NCBI GenBank assembly: GCA_018398765.1
Contig: JAHBMJ010004324.1
Location: 105,538-160,033 of the forward strand
DNA length: 54,496 bases
Direction of reading: 5' to 3'
From: Chromera velia
Taxonomy: Eukaryota > Sar > Chromeraceae
This document shows, in pieces, positions 36,201 to 49,736 of this stretch. Each line of letters begins with the position of its first letter. Positions within the stretch are counted from its first letter, which is position 1. The notes beneath the pieces were generated by a model. That model was given only the letters and a program-made list of their open reading frames with translations, made no database searches and had not been told where the DNA came from. Made by a program: the position numbers and the translations under genes.

Positions 36201-38197
36201 TGGAAGTTGGACGAAAGACGGAGACGGCGTGCATTGCACATGATTCAAGTTTTTTTGACTGTCAAGTTTGATGCTTACAGTAGGGTCGTCTTGAGTTGCC
36301 ACAGTCACAAAATCACTCTGCTGAAGTCTCAAGGGCGAATGGTGTAGTGGTATCACGTCTGATTTGCATTCAGAAGGTCCCGGGATCGATCCCCGGTTCG
36401 TCCACTTTTTTCTCCCAAAGGCACCTGTCACGCGGGCGCGCCCACATGCAGAAGTGCGCGGCGACGACAGAAGTGCGCGGCGACGACTGCTTGTGAACTC
36501 ATGTGGGCGATACGTACTAATTTGGCTGCAGATACTTCGTCGGGCTCACTGCTTTATTTGTGGCAGTTACACGGTTTGCCCCATTTCGCATCAAGGTTGA
36601 GGAGCTGCTGAAGGGTTGGTTGAACTCTGGTGAGCGACACGGAGAGCGGGGTTCGTTTTTTGATATCGCAATCTTGCCTCGCCTACTCTCCGTTCTGTCG
36701 CTGAGTATCCGTCTCTGTCCCTACCTTCCGAGCGAAAAACGCGGTGCGGTGTGCCGGCTGATCCCCTCGGTCCTGGAGAATGTCTCCCGGTGCTTCGTCG
36801 GCATTCCTAGAGATGTTCTTTCTTTGCTGGACGGGGACGCAGGAGGAGAATCTGGAGGTGTGGTCTCGATTTCTTCGAGGGAAGAAAGGGAGACGGCTTT
36901 CTGGCTGGTAAGTGCGGACCTTCTCAACTTCATTCCGATTTCTGTACCTCTGCGGTTTTTCTGCCCAGCTGACTGTTAGAGCGCTCGTGTGGACAGAGAT
37001 AGAAAACTTTTGTCCGGTTCTGTCTGGGTGCTACTCGTGGCCCCCCCCTTTTCAAAAGTCGGTGAATCAGTCCTTTGTGTTGATGGGTTGGCATTGCTTT
37101 CTTGCATGTAGAGAGGCTGCTGCGGCGGTATGGAGACAGGAAGAAGAAGAAACGGGAGGGAGGAAATCGGAACCGAGAGAGAGACAGTTGGAGACGAGGC
37201 GACGAGCGTAGGAGAAGGAAGCCACAATGAATGTCTCTCCGATCACCCAGCTCCCTCACTGATGAATAGAGCAGATGGATATTTCTAGATAACGTGCACA
37301 CGAAATGACTTCTTATGTGCCTCCCGCCCTTGACAGCAATACTTGATTGTCTGAAAATGAACTGAGAAGTGGGTCTTTGGTGACTTTTTCTTTTGCTGCG
37401 CAGGACAAGGTTTACGATCGGCCCGAACTTCAGGAATTCTGGTTACCCCTTTTCCTACTTGGGTGTGGTCGGTTTCCCGTCCGAAAGCGGGGTGGCGGGG
37501 TGGCGGCGGGTGCGGGACTGGACTCTGCAGAGTTGTCCGAGCTCGCCCAGGCGGCGTTGGGGAAGAAGACACGAGGGTTCGGAAGAGACTGGATGTCCTT
37601 GTCTGGCCTGGCTGAAGGCATTTGTGAAGGTCAGCGTGCCTTTCTTTGTTGGTGTCCTTTCTGTGTCTTTCCGTGCATCTAAATCGAACTGCACGAGATC
37701 GATGCGCATCTCGGTCTCTTTTTTGTCAGCTTTCGGGATTTTCCTGTGCTTGTCGGCCTGCTTGATCGTCTCTCCGTGTCCCTTTCTCCATCTGTCCTCT
37801 TTTACCGACTCTCTCTCTTTTTCGTCTCCCCTCTCTCTTGTCTTCTCTTAAGAACTCTTTCTTTCTTTTTCCTCTTCATTCCTTCTTTCCTTGTTTCTTC
37901 CCTCCCTCCCTCTCTCCCTCTCTACCTCCGTATCTTCCTTCCTTCCTTTCTTCCTTTGTCTCTCTGTCTCCTTCCTTTCCTCCCTTCTTTCTCTCCTCTC
38001 CTACTGCCTTCCTGCGTTCCTTCCTTCTCGCCATCCTTCCCGTCTTTCTTCCTTTTTTTTTCTCTTCTTCCTGTTCCTCTTTCTTCTTCCTCTTTTTCCT
38101 CCTCTTCTTGTTCTTCGTCCGTTTCTCTCTGTCTGTCTCTGTCTCTGTGTCTGTCTCTCTCTCTGTCTGTCTCTCTCTCTCTGTCTCTGTCTCTCTG

Positions 38198-38234
<37 letters not shown>

Positions 38235-38263
38235 CTCTCTCTCTCGCTGTCTCTCTCTCTCTG

Positions 38264-38324
<61 letters not shown>

Positions 38325-39068
38325 AGAACTAGGTTCGGTGAACAAGAGCGAAAAAGAACATTGGCCCGCAACTGCCCGCCCCTGTTTTCATTCTCTCCCC
38401 CGACATAACATTTCTTTTCTGGTTGTGGAGGGTTCCGCTTGCCCTCGCTTTATCAAATCAGCAGGAAAAGCCCTTTGTTGAAGCGCCTCTCTCTGCATTT
38501 CATCTCCTCTATCTTTGCGTGCGTGCTTGCAGTGATCAAAGTCTCCGAGAAGCAAAATGGGAGGTACCCTGTCACCGCGGCTTTTCTGAACTTTTTTGAA
38601 CAGTTGTTGGACGCTGTCCCTGCATCTCTTTGGGGTGTGGGTTGGGCCTCTCTCGGCCGGCTTGCTCTGTGCGGGTTTTTGGGTCAGCAGCATGACGCTA
38701 CGAAGGGCTCAGGGGTGGGTGCGTTGGTTTTGCAGGAGATCGCTGGACTGAATGAATGTCTGGGTCTGCAGACTTTTCCGGAGATTGGGGGGGGGGATAG
38801 AGGAGATCAGCTGGGGACACTGGGGGGGGGCAAGGAGGGATTGTTGGATTTGGATGCAGTTCTAGAGTTTGTTCTTGCGACGGTCTGGGGGAGGGCTGCG
38901 ACCTGGAGGGCTCTTCCTGAATGCAAGGCCGCCTTTGAGAGGTGAGTGAGCTTTGCGCTCTCGTCCAGTATATTAATAATTGAGTGCGTCGAAGGGACGT
39001 ACGTGATGTGTTTTGCCCGTCGACGTTCACACTTTGGCCAGCATTCGTGTTCGTCTTTTGTGTGGCTG

Positions 39069-39119
<51 letters not shown>

Positions 39120-39222
39120 TGTGTGTGTCTGCGTCTGTGTGTGTGTTTGCGGTGCGTCTTTGTCTGTGTCTGTGTGCGTGCCTGCTTACGTGCTTCCGCA
39201 TCTGTCAAACTGACTCTGGATT

Positions 39223-39261
<39 letters not shown>

Positions 39262-40814
39262 ATACGTGAGTATCTTGTCGCTTCTGTCTTGATCTCGCTT
39301 CGCTTGATTGTTTAGATCGTGCCTGCAAGGAAATGTGTTCCGTTTCCCACGTTCTCGCACGTTTGCTCAAACCGCCTGAAGTCGGATGTGCCATATTGAA
39401 GACAGTAGAACGTACCCTCATATAGAACACTGAGCTCTTTTGTTTTGCGCCTGCACGGTTTTTTCGGCTTCGATTCACGCACGCTTTTTGTGTAGCCGGG
39501 TATAGTGGAGCTTGAGAAGCCTCACTGAAACCTCAGAGACACACGCAGACGCTATGCAGTTCCCGTTTTTGTTTTTGAGATCTCTGTGCTGATCTCTTTG
39601 GCCTTCTCTGTGATCCACCGAGAGGGCGGCATCTTGATGCGAAAATGAATGTTCCGACTTTGAGGCCTCAACGTGCCTTTGTGGGAGGGAAGGGGAAGGA
39701 GGCCTCTGATTGCCCTAATGCATGCATGTGGGTGCGTGCAGGCACAATCTTCTTCTGCAGTGCGTGTGCATCGTCAGGCAGCTGCTGGCAGCCGTGCACT
39801 GCTTCTCTTTCCCCAAACATCCCGGGGCTCTCCACACACAGGCAGCAGCGGAGCCTGTGGTTGCATCTCTGCATGCGGAGGCGGACGTCGCCTGGACGGG
39901 AGAGTCATGGGTGGGTGGCAAGCTGCCCAGGCAGGTTGAGGCTGTGGGTGTGGGGGGGTTCACCAACGCATCGCTCCAAGCTACAGCGGTGCGAGAGAAA
40001 GTTCTCCGGGCCATTTCTGCCTCTCAGTTTCCGACGACTCTGGTCGATGCCCTCACCTGTTCGATGACCGTTCACGCAGCAGCAGCACAGGTATCCACTC
40101 AGCCTCAGGGAAGTGCTCCGAGTTGGGTGATCGCCTTGAAATCTCCGCTGATCCGCAGGTTCCGTTTGTTTCACCCTGAGTATCCGTGTGTGGATGACGG
40201 GGGGTCCGGTGTGCAACACTCCACAAATCCCTTTGCCGTGCGGTTTCCCGAAACACTCCTCGAGGTGTGCATCCTGGCTCTCCATGACTTGGCTCAGATT
40301 GCACTGCTTGAACGGCAGTTTAAATTATGTGGAGGGTCGAATGGAGGCAGTGGTGCTGGAGGGGGAGGGGAGCGCGACATGTTCAGAGACCTGTTTTTGC
40401 TTACGCGGACTTTCTCTGAGTCAACGGAGCAGAGCCGAACGTCTCCATTGATTGTGAACAGCCTCGGTCCTGAGATGCCTCTTGCCGCTCGAATGGTGTG
40501 GCTCCCAGGATCTCCACCAGTGGCGTCAGACGCGAGGGAGTGGAGACGGGTAAACTTGGTGGTCTCTCTGTACGGCTTGGCGGCAGTCCAGACTCACAAG
40601 GAGGTCAACCGGGCGGCAGCAGACCTTCTTTCTGCTCTCGCGGTTTTCTGGGACCGAGAAGAAAGGGGGGTCCCTGAGGGTAAGTAAGTAAGTAAGTGAG
40701 AGTGCGCTTCTGTTCTTTCGCGCTCGCGCGCGCGCATGCAGTGTCTCTTCCTTTCTTCCTTTCTTCCTTTCTTCCTTTCTTCCTTTCTTCCTTTCTTCCT
40801 TTCTTTCTTCCTTC

Positions 40815-40845
<31 letters not shown>

Positions 40846-41241
40846 TCCTTCCTTTCTTCCTTCCATCCTTCCTTTCTTCCTTCCTTCCTTCCTTTCACCA
40901 TGTGTGAACAGTCCCGAGCGTGCATGCGCGTGTGAGTGTGTGCCGACGGACAAATGAGAAGAGAAGAAGCATGGGAGCGCCGGGGACGGTGCAGAAAGAC
41001 CCTGTCCTTTCCACATATTCATATCTTCATCCGCCTGTTCATATGGAGGCAGAGAGGAGGCACGCAGGCATTCAAGCTCCTGTCCTTCTACCCGCATGTC
41101 TTTCTCTTGTGCTCACCCACGGCCAGGAAGGTAGGAAGAGGCGACGAAAGCCGTGCAAAGAGCGGACCATCAATGAGGCTATGAATTTCTTTCTTTCTTT
41201 TCTTTCTTTCTTTCTTTCTTTTTTTCTTTTTTTTCTTTCTG

Positions 41242-41273
<32 letters not shown>

Positions 41274-44200
41274 TTCTTTCGTCCATTGCATTATACAGTG
41301 TAGCCTTGAGGCATGACGCTTTACAATCCTCTAATGCATTGCTTTTCTTTTCATTTTCGCTGCCTGCCCCTCGTTTGTTGACGCCACCTTGCAGCCGCAC
41401 TTCAGGGAGCCGGTGCACCCAGCAGGGGATGGGCAGGTGAGGCTGCAGGCGCGATGCCAGGGATCGGAGGTCGGCAAGCGGGCGGTTCTGCGTCTTCAGT
41501 CATGCAGTCTCGCACCTTCCTCCCCTACCTCGCGTCGCCTCTCACAGTGGTCACGTATGAGTGTCCTCCGATGGTGGCAGCGCTCCCCGACCTCTCCTTC
41601 CTTGAAATGTTCGACAGGTCAGTGGATGCGCTCGCTCAGACGTTTGTTTCTGACACGCATACAGACAGACGGGCAGGCAGGCTGGCAGGGAGATCGATGA
41701 AGAACAACTGAGCAAGCAGACTGATACGACAGGCAGGCAGGGAGACGAGCAAAGAGCAGGCAGCTAAGACCGCAGGCAAATAAGCAGACAGGAAGAAAAA
41801 TAGCAATGGGGCAAGCAAGTGAACAAAAAGGCGAAATTGTCAAGAAGAAGATAGTAAGGCACAAAAAGAAACGGACCGACGATTCGGTTTCGAGGACTGA
41901 GTTTTCGTGGAACCGTAGACGGAAAAAACCTCACGCGCGCTACACCGTTCAATCTTTCTGGTGTTGCCCCAAGAAATCAATCGATCTGAGCAAAACAAAG
42001 GGAGGCAGAGCAAAGGAAAGACAGAATCAGATGATGAGGTGGAACGAACCTCTGTTTCTTGCTCGCTTGTGAGTCATGTGAAGCAATCACCTGGACGCCT
42101 GCATCGGGTCGGGTCTACATGCATGCATCCGTGCTTATCTGTCCTCAGCGTTTCTTTCTTTTCTTGTTTTCGCTCCGTGTCTGTGCGTCTGTGTGTGTGT
42201 GAAGGGGGGGNNNNNNNNNNNNNNNNNNNNNNNNNNNGTCTGTATCTCTGTGTGCGTGTCTTTGTCTTCCTGCCGTGAAGCTGTGAAGAAACGAGGGAAC
42301 GGTTTTTCTCCCTGTCTGTCTGCTGGGAAGCTCGTCAGCCGAACTGCTCCCCTCCGTGACCAAGTAGGGAGGAAGGACTCTTTTGATACTTGAATGAATG
42401 TGTGCGTGTTTGTTTGTTCGTTTGCACCCGCGTGGAGTGGCAGCATTTTCTTTTAATTCACATGTGACTTGACTGCCCTTCATGCAGAAGTTTCGTTGCC
42501 CAAGTGATCGTCCAGCCCCTCGAGCGCTTGAATAAAAGTCTCTTTGCGCTCGGATTTCCGAATCTTCAGGTCAGTCAGTCACGCCCCCCCCTGCAGGTCG
42601 AGAAAGGAAGGCAAGACGATCATCTGTCTGTAGAGAACTCTCTCTGGCTTGTTTTTGTTGCTGTCTGATGTTTGGGTGAGAGGTCGAAAGGAAGTCGTGC
42701 GCTGGAACCCGGGAAGAGGGGGAGCTGGATGGATTCTTGACACTCTTTTTTCTTTCCGCCGCATGCAAAATTAGGTGGTGAACCAGTCCGTGCTTGACCC
42801 TTCGCACACGCAGAGGCACACTCTCAGCCACTGACGGGGGGGCGGACAGACAGACGGACTGACCGACTGCTCACCTTCTCATCTCGCACCTTTTTTTGTG
42901 TTTCTGAATTCAATTTTTTGTTTCTCGTTCCCGCAGGCGCTGGATGATGCGTACCGAATTCTCCAGCTGACTTCTGTCGGCCTTTCTCTCCAACCCTCCC
43001 TGTTTGTGGGGAGGAGAACGATTCAAAACTCTGCCGATCCGGGACCACGGACTCCACGCATCACTTCACAGGGAGTGGCCGGCGCCCCAGCACCCGTCTC
43101 CACTCCCGTTTCGGCAGCTCGGGGAGGAAGAGACGGGGGCGGTGATACCAGAATGCTCCAACTACACCAGACCGTCCTTGCGGCCGCGAAGCTGGTCTTG
43201 CGCCTGGCGCGGCACGTGATTCTCTCGGAATCGAGGGAGGAGGGAGGGAGCAGAAGCAAGACAACGGGACAGGGCGTTTCTCCCAAAAGGTTCACGCTCT
43301 CATCTGGTCGAGTAGTCCGTGCGTGCGTCGGTGTGATTGAACGCGCGCTTGCATGCGAGGAGGGACGTCATGTTGCCCCCGCCCTCATGTCCGGTCACTT
43401 CGACACTCTCCTCTTTGCCCGCTCGCCAGCGGAAGGACCCGGTCCAACCACGGGTCAGGTGCGGGACTTCTGGACGTTGCTTAAGTTCGTGGCTACCTTG
43501 CTGGTGTCGACCGTGCGGTCTGATCTGGAGAATCTGATTCGACTAAGGGAACTGATGCAGGCGCCTTCAAGAAATGTGATTTCCTCCTCACCCCTCAAGC
43601 GTGCACGGACTGAGAGAGGAGGCCAGGGACCGTCTCCTTCCCCCTCTCGGAAGAATATGATCCTTCACGTGACCGCCACCGACAGCATCGCAGCTTTGGT
43701 CTCTCTGATCCGAATCGTCTCCTGTGTGATCATTCGGGAAGAGCGGAACCGGGCTCAGCAGAGACGGAAAGCACAGAGAAGACCTGGTGTGCCTAGGGGC
43801 GTCAGCGTGTACGTTGAGAGAACATCTGCTGGAGACGATTTCTTCGGGGGAAGCGACACGTCTGAAAGCACGGGCTTGTCGCGGGCCCTCGAGCTCCTGA
43901 GATTTCTGATTGCAGAGGTGAAGGTTTTGAAAGAGCTTTTGCTCGATCACGGCGGCCGTGTCAAGGAATCGGCTGTAATGGTGCCGACGGACGCCGCGGA
44001 AGTATTTGCTTCTGATTTGGCTGCGGCAAGTTCGGAGCTGGGCATTACTCCTGTTTGGTTTCTCCCGAGTCCCTCTGTGTGGGGCGAGACCGGAGTGGAG
44101 AACAGGGCGTTCGGGAGTGAGAAAGGGGCCATGCGGGGAAGAGAGTCTTGGGCCCCTTTTCCTTCCTCCTCTTCTGCTTCATCTTCTGTTGGGATTGTGG

Positions 44201-44746
44201 GGGGACTGGACCATCACCGGGAACTGCAAGAGCGCGGCCGGTTGGAGGGCATCATCCCCCCCCTGGATTCGTTCTTGGCCTTCCGATTCCACCAACAGCC
44301 GCTCTGGGATGCTGAAGCGATCTGCAGGGGTGTTGGCGTGCTCCCAGACGTTCATGTGCACCAGCTGTCGGGGGTTTCACAGTTCGATCCAACTCCGGCT
44401 TCCTTTCCTCCTTGGGCTCAGGATGGTGGTGATGCGTCCTTGTTTCTCACTGAAGTGCAGGACTTGCAGTATGTGCAGGGACTAGGGAAACAGGCTTTGC
44501 TCGTGTCACGCGTCTCCCAATCCTTGCCGGGGCTTCTTGAACGTCTAGCCGCGGGAGGCGGGCCCTTTCTATGGGGTCCTGACTTTCTGAGTGACAATCA
44601 GAGTTGTGGCCATGCAGCCACCTTCGCTCTTGCTTGGGCCGTCGAACGGGGAGGGTCCAGTGCTCTTGCTGAGGCGGCGGAGGCTGCTAGGCGGGCGCTT
44701 GTTGCAAAGGAAAAGGTGGGTCGATAGGGGTGTGTATTGGTGTATG

Positions 44747-44791
<45 letters not shown>

Positions 44792-46006
44792 ATTCATGGG
44801 CGACTGTGTCTGTCTGTGACCCGTGAGTAAGTGTACGTTTCTTTGCATATGTAATTGACCTGCTGTCCATGCAGCTCTCCCTGGCTCTGTCTCTGGCCGA
44901 TAGTCAGGGGTTCCTCTTAGGCGCTTTCGCAGAGCTTTTGCACATCTGCAGAAAGTCAAATCTCGTGGGGGGTATGGCAGGAGACAGGGGGGGGGGAGGT
45001 CTTCCGACTACTCCCTCAACCTTGGTGGGAGGTCCTGGAGGGGGTATTCTGGGTGGGGGGTTTTCGGAGCACTGGGGGGGGGCTTCTTGGTTGGGAGAGG
45101 TGTGCGCGCAGACGCTTTTGCCTGCAGTTGTTGGCGCTCTGCGTTCTGTGTTCAGGAAGAAGGCCCAGGTCTTGGATGAGTATCGGAGCGTTGATTTGGG
45201 GCTTCCCTTTCCTTCCTTCCCTTCCTTTTTCCTCCAGATGCTGGCGTCTGTAGGCAGAGAGGCGCTGTTGTCAGCTATCCCGTGCATGGAGCCGGTTGAT
45301 TTTGACTCTCAGCAGAGGGAAGGGGGCAGACACGCGGCTCTGCCCGTAGGAACTCCCTCCCACGGGATGGATGGCAGGGGCTCCGCAGTGCCCCCCGTGG
45401 ATGTCTCGCGTACTCCCGTTGCGCGCAGACCCCCCGAGCCCCTCGTCGGGGAGGATGTCAGGGGGTCGCAGAAAGAGAATCCACAGTCGAACGGAGATGC
45501 ACTCATATCGGGCCCCCCCTTACCATCAGTGCTGCATCGGGTGCCCTTGTGTCTCTCGAGGGGGGGGGCGATCCGACTCTCTCATCCTCTTCGTGGCTTG
45601 TCGTCTAGTGGGGGGGTGGAAAACAACTTTGAGCTCCCAGCTCTAGATCCTCAGGGGTCGCAAGCGCAGCCTTCCGGGCTGGGGGGCGTGAGGGGAGCTG
45701 GAGAAGGCGGGGGGGGGTTCAAGGGCATCGGCATGTCCCGAGCTGAGCGAAATCAGATGGAAATCAGTATGGGGGAACTGACGTTGGAGCTCTCAAACTT
45801 TCTATTCAGGTTTGTTCGTTTCTTTGTCTGTCTGTCTGTCTGTCTGTTGATTCGTTTGGCCGCCTCCCTCTTGGAGTGGTGTTGCGGGGTCACAGCGGTT
45901 TTGTTTGGTTGACGTCACAGCCGGCATGTTCAACCGTTCTCAGCTTCTACTTTGCTGGTGTTGCCTCACCCTTTATTAACTTTGTGAAGGATCCAGAGGT
46001 GCGTGC

Positions 46007-46039
<33 letters not shown>

Positions 46040-49000
46040 GGCTCCTTTGAGCAGAGTGATCGAATTGAACAAATTGGCGCGCTGCGTGTCTTTTGGTTCA
46101 CTGTGTGGGGCGCATCTGTGTTTTCTGTCTGTGTGCATATTTATTGCAGGACTCTCAGCAGTCTAGAGTCTCGTATTCGCGTGAGGGGTCTACCTGCTTC
46201 GGGGGCCCTCGGTCTGTTCAGAGAGAGGGAGTGGGAGGGGCCCGAGGCCTCTGCGTGGCTTGGTCCCGTCCTTCCATCCTCCCTGTCTCTTCACTTTCCC
46301 CGGTCTGCCTCGGAGTCCGCACCCTCATCCACAAATGCACCGCCACCCACTGGGGTCACTCCCTCAACTGCTGGAGGTTCCGGCTGGTTGACCTCCCTGG
46401 TTCAAATGGATGGTGACGGGGGGGGGAGGGGAAGTGGGAGAAATGAATCTGACGAGAACGTGATGCGAATGGTGTCGGCAGTGGAGGTTTTTCTCGAGGC
46501 CGAAGACCTCCTGGCACCCTCCAGCCTCATCTTGTTGCTTGTCAGGGCTATTGCAGCCTTGGTGGCTCACTCAGAGAAGAGGGGAAGAACGGGGGGTGCG
46601 AGACGACCCACAATGCATCCCTCTGAGGACCCCGAGAGACATCCAGCCGCTCTTTTTGGAGAAGAGGGTGTGGAGGGGGATCGACTTGTACGCGAGCGGC
46701 TTCACACGACCTGGGTGGTGCGGCTTGTAGGTGCTGCCTCACTTGCGTTGCGGCTCTCTCGAATTGTTGTTCCTGGAATGGTCCCTACAGGCAGCAACGC
46801 TGGGCAGCAGGAAAGAGAATCGCCACATTCACCGGGGGACTCGGTCATGCACGACGCCTCTGTGGCCCCCCATGCAGATGACACCCCCACCCGCTCCCAC
46901 TGGGCAGTCGCATGCACAAAAACCGTCGCGACGTCCCTCCTTGCGGGAGCACTTGAGAGCCTCTCTACTTTTTCTTTTTCTTTGCGTGCTAGTGGTGGTG
47001 GTGGTGGATCAGTACTGTCACGAAGCTCTGCGGCAGGAGATCACACACGGCTGCTTCCCGCGGAGTTAACGAAGGTTGTGCGGGAAAGCCTACTTCCTGA
47101 GCTTGCACAAGCCCCCGAGGTTTTTGGGGCTCTGTTTCCAACTCGCTTCCCCGGACCACTCGAATTGAGAAAAAGTCTTTCCGGGGCAGAAGGCTCAAGA
47201 TCGGGGTCCTCTGACAACACGGTCCCTTTCTTTTTCGATGCTCTCGTCGGTTCTGACTACGACCCCTCGCTTTCACTGCTCTTCCACGCCCGCGTCCTCA
47301 ATCGACCCGGAAGCGGCGGGCATACCGGTGCGCTTCTGTCTCCCCTCCGTCTGATGAGAGAGCCCCTTCGGATGGGCGACGCCGCAGAACCCTCCAGGGT
47401 GCAGTCGTTGAATGCTGCGCTAGCCGCCCTGAATACGCTCGTGTCCATTCCTGAGTGTGCGGCGGCGCTTGCCGTGAAGGATAGCCCGCTGAGCCTCTGC
47501 TTGGCCATCTGCCAGTGCCCTGCACTCCGCCTGTGGGCCACCCGGGGCCCTGGAAGTGCTCGGGACGGGCGGCGGGCACGTGCGGAGGATACATATGAAT
47601 CTGTGGCAGGAGGCGACCAGGCGCGAGCCCGCGGAAGAGGGTCAAGCGGGCGGGTCCGTCTGTTTGTGCGACAAGGCCTGCACACTGCTTGGTGTCGTGC
47701 GTTGCTGACGATGGGTTCGCTTCTGTCATCTGTAGAGGTCAAATCGGGTGGTGGCCTCTACGCGGAGGCCGCGAAGGGGGCGAGCCAACTGGTGGAGTTC
47801 TACGCCGATCGTATCAAATTCGCTCTCGGGCAGGTCAGTGCGCGAGAAGTCGGATAGATCGTATATGAAGGAGCTTTTCTTCCTTCATCTTTCTCTCTCT
47901 CTTTCGCACTCTCTCTCTCTCTCTCTCTCTCTCTTTGTCTTTCACACACACTCTCTCTCACACACACAATGTCTCTCTCGCCTTTTCTCTTTCTATGTTT
48001 TTTTCTTTCTTCTTGCCTGCTATTTCGTTCTTCCTTTCCTCCTTTCTGTTTGCCTGTGAGTTTGCCTGTCTGTCTGTCTGTCTGTCTGTCGTTTGTCTGT
48101 GCGTCCATGAAAAAGTTTGTCTCTCTGTCCGTTTCATGTTTACTGCTTTCTCCCCTCCTTGTCTTTCACACTTTTCTCGTTCCTTTTTTCCGTTTTTCTT
48201 TTCTTTGGACAGGCGCTGATGATATGTTTTGATGTTCATTCTGGTAGACAGGGCAAGAAAGATGCCCTGGGGTGGTTCCAACTCTTCCTTCTCCTGTTCC
48301 ATCTAGAGAAGCGAGGAGAGTTGGGGGGAAAGTGGGGGGGGAAAGGAGGCATGTGGGGGTAGAAGACCATTGTATCAGCGTGTGACTATGATTGCGTGGT
48401 ATCAGGGACTAAGTCATCGTGAGCGTATGAAGAGAAAGAGGGCTTGGGGGCTCGATCATTAGGAGTGGTTCAGAACAGCCCACCCATCCTGCTTCATCAG
48501 CTCCCCCCCCACGACCGTCCTTCCATTCTGCAAGCAAGGAAGGAAGGTTGGGTGTGTGTCTCTTCGTTCTGTATCAAGCGCTTCCTCCGGTTGACTTTCT
48601 TTCACTGCTTAGTGAGTCTGTAATTGCACGTGTTTGTGTGTGTGTATGTATGCGTCTGTGTGTTTGTGTTTGTGCAGGGCCTCCAGTTGATGCAGCTGGC
48701 AAATTTGGAGGAGGCAGTACTGGTCCTCCGGTTGCTGTCCCTCATGCCATCTCCTCACCTGCTTCCTCGAGACATGGCGGTCGGTCAGAGCACTTTCTTG
48801 CTTGATCGGGTGCAAGGTGGGGTGGGCAAGCGGGAGCTAGGCGGGGTTGGCATGAGGGGCAAACGCACCGGAGAACGAGTCGGATGTGCCTGCAGCCGCT
48901 TATGTGTACGTTTCGCACGCGCAGGCCGACGTATTGCAAAAGCTTTCACATGGTGCATATCTCTCTCTATACACGCTCATTGCAATGTTGCAGGAGCGGC

Positions 49001-49621
49001 ACGTGCGGCTCCTGGCGGATGCCGGCAGCGCCGGACGCTCTCTGCTTCAGTCGTACCTCTCGAGACTCCCTTTTCCTTCCCGAGGCATGGGCAGCTCTTC
49101 CTCGGGGTTCTCTGGTGGGGCCTCTGGCTCCTCTGCGGGATTCTCCGTCAAACCCTGCTCCGTCCTGGTCAGTCAGTCAATGGGCACTTTGCCTGACTGA
49201 CTGACCGCCTGCGTGCGTGCCCGCATGCTTTTCTGTCTGCTTTTTCTTGTGCGTCTTTTGTGTCATCGTCCTCTGTCTCCTTTTCGCCGCCAGCTGAAAC
49301 GCCTCGCTCAGTGAGCCGAAGAAAAGGGTGAGAAGGGGTCGCTCCTGCTTTCTTGTGGTGCCCCCCGTGTGATTGTGTCCGAAGCGATGAAGCCAACTAA
49401 ATGAAGTCTCGAAAAAAAGAATTTGGGGAAGAGAGCGGTCGGTTGCGAATATGATTATACTGCGGACACTTGCTCTGCTCCTTCGTACTTTCGTTCGAAT
49501 GAATGACTTGGGTGCGGCATACTTGCGCGCGCGCCTGTGTGTGCGTGTGGATATACATATGAGTGTGTATACGTGTGTGTATGTGTGTTTGAGTGTGTGC
49601 TCATTTGCGTGTGTGTGTGTG

Positions 49622-49664
<43 letters not shown>

Positions 49665-49700
49665 GTGTGTGTATGTGTGTGTGTGAGAGAGAGAGAGAGA

Positions 49701-49736
<36 letters not shown>

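Noticed and set aside
37116-37270. Possible exon RGCCGGMETGRRRNGREE... between exons 7 and 8 of the giant gene
   Set aside because: The acceptor is usable and phase 0 is open, but no good donor in phase precedes the stop, and exons 7 and 8 already join in phase.
40090-40157. Intron inside exon 10 of the giant gene (GTATCC...CCGCAG)
   Set aside because: Its 68-nt length would shift the frame, while the unspliced reading continues in good helical sequence on both sides.
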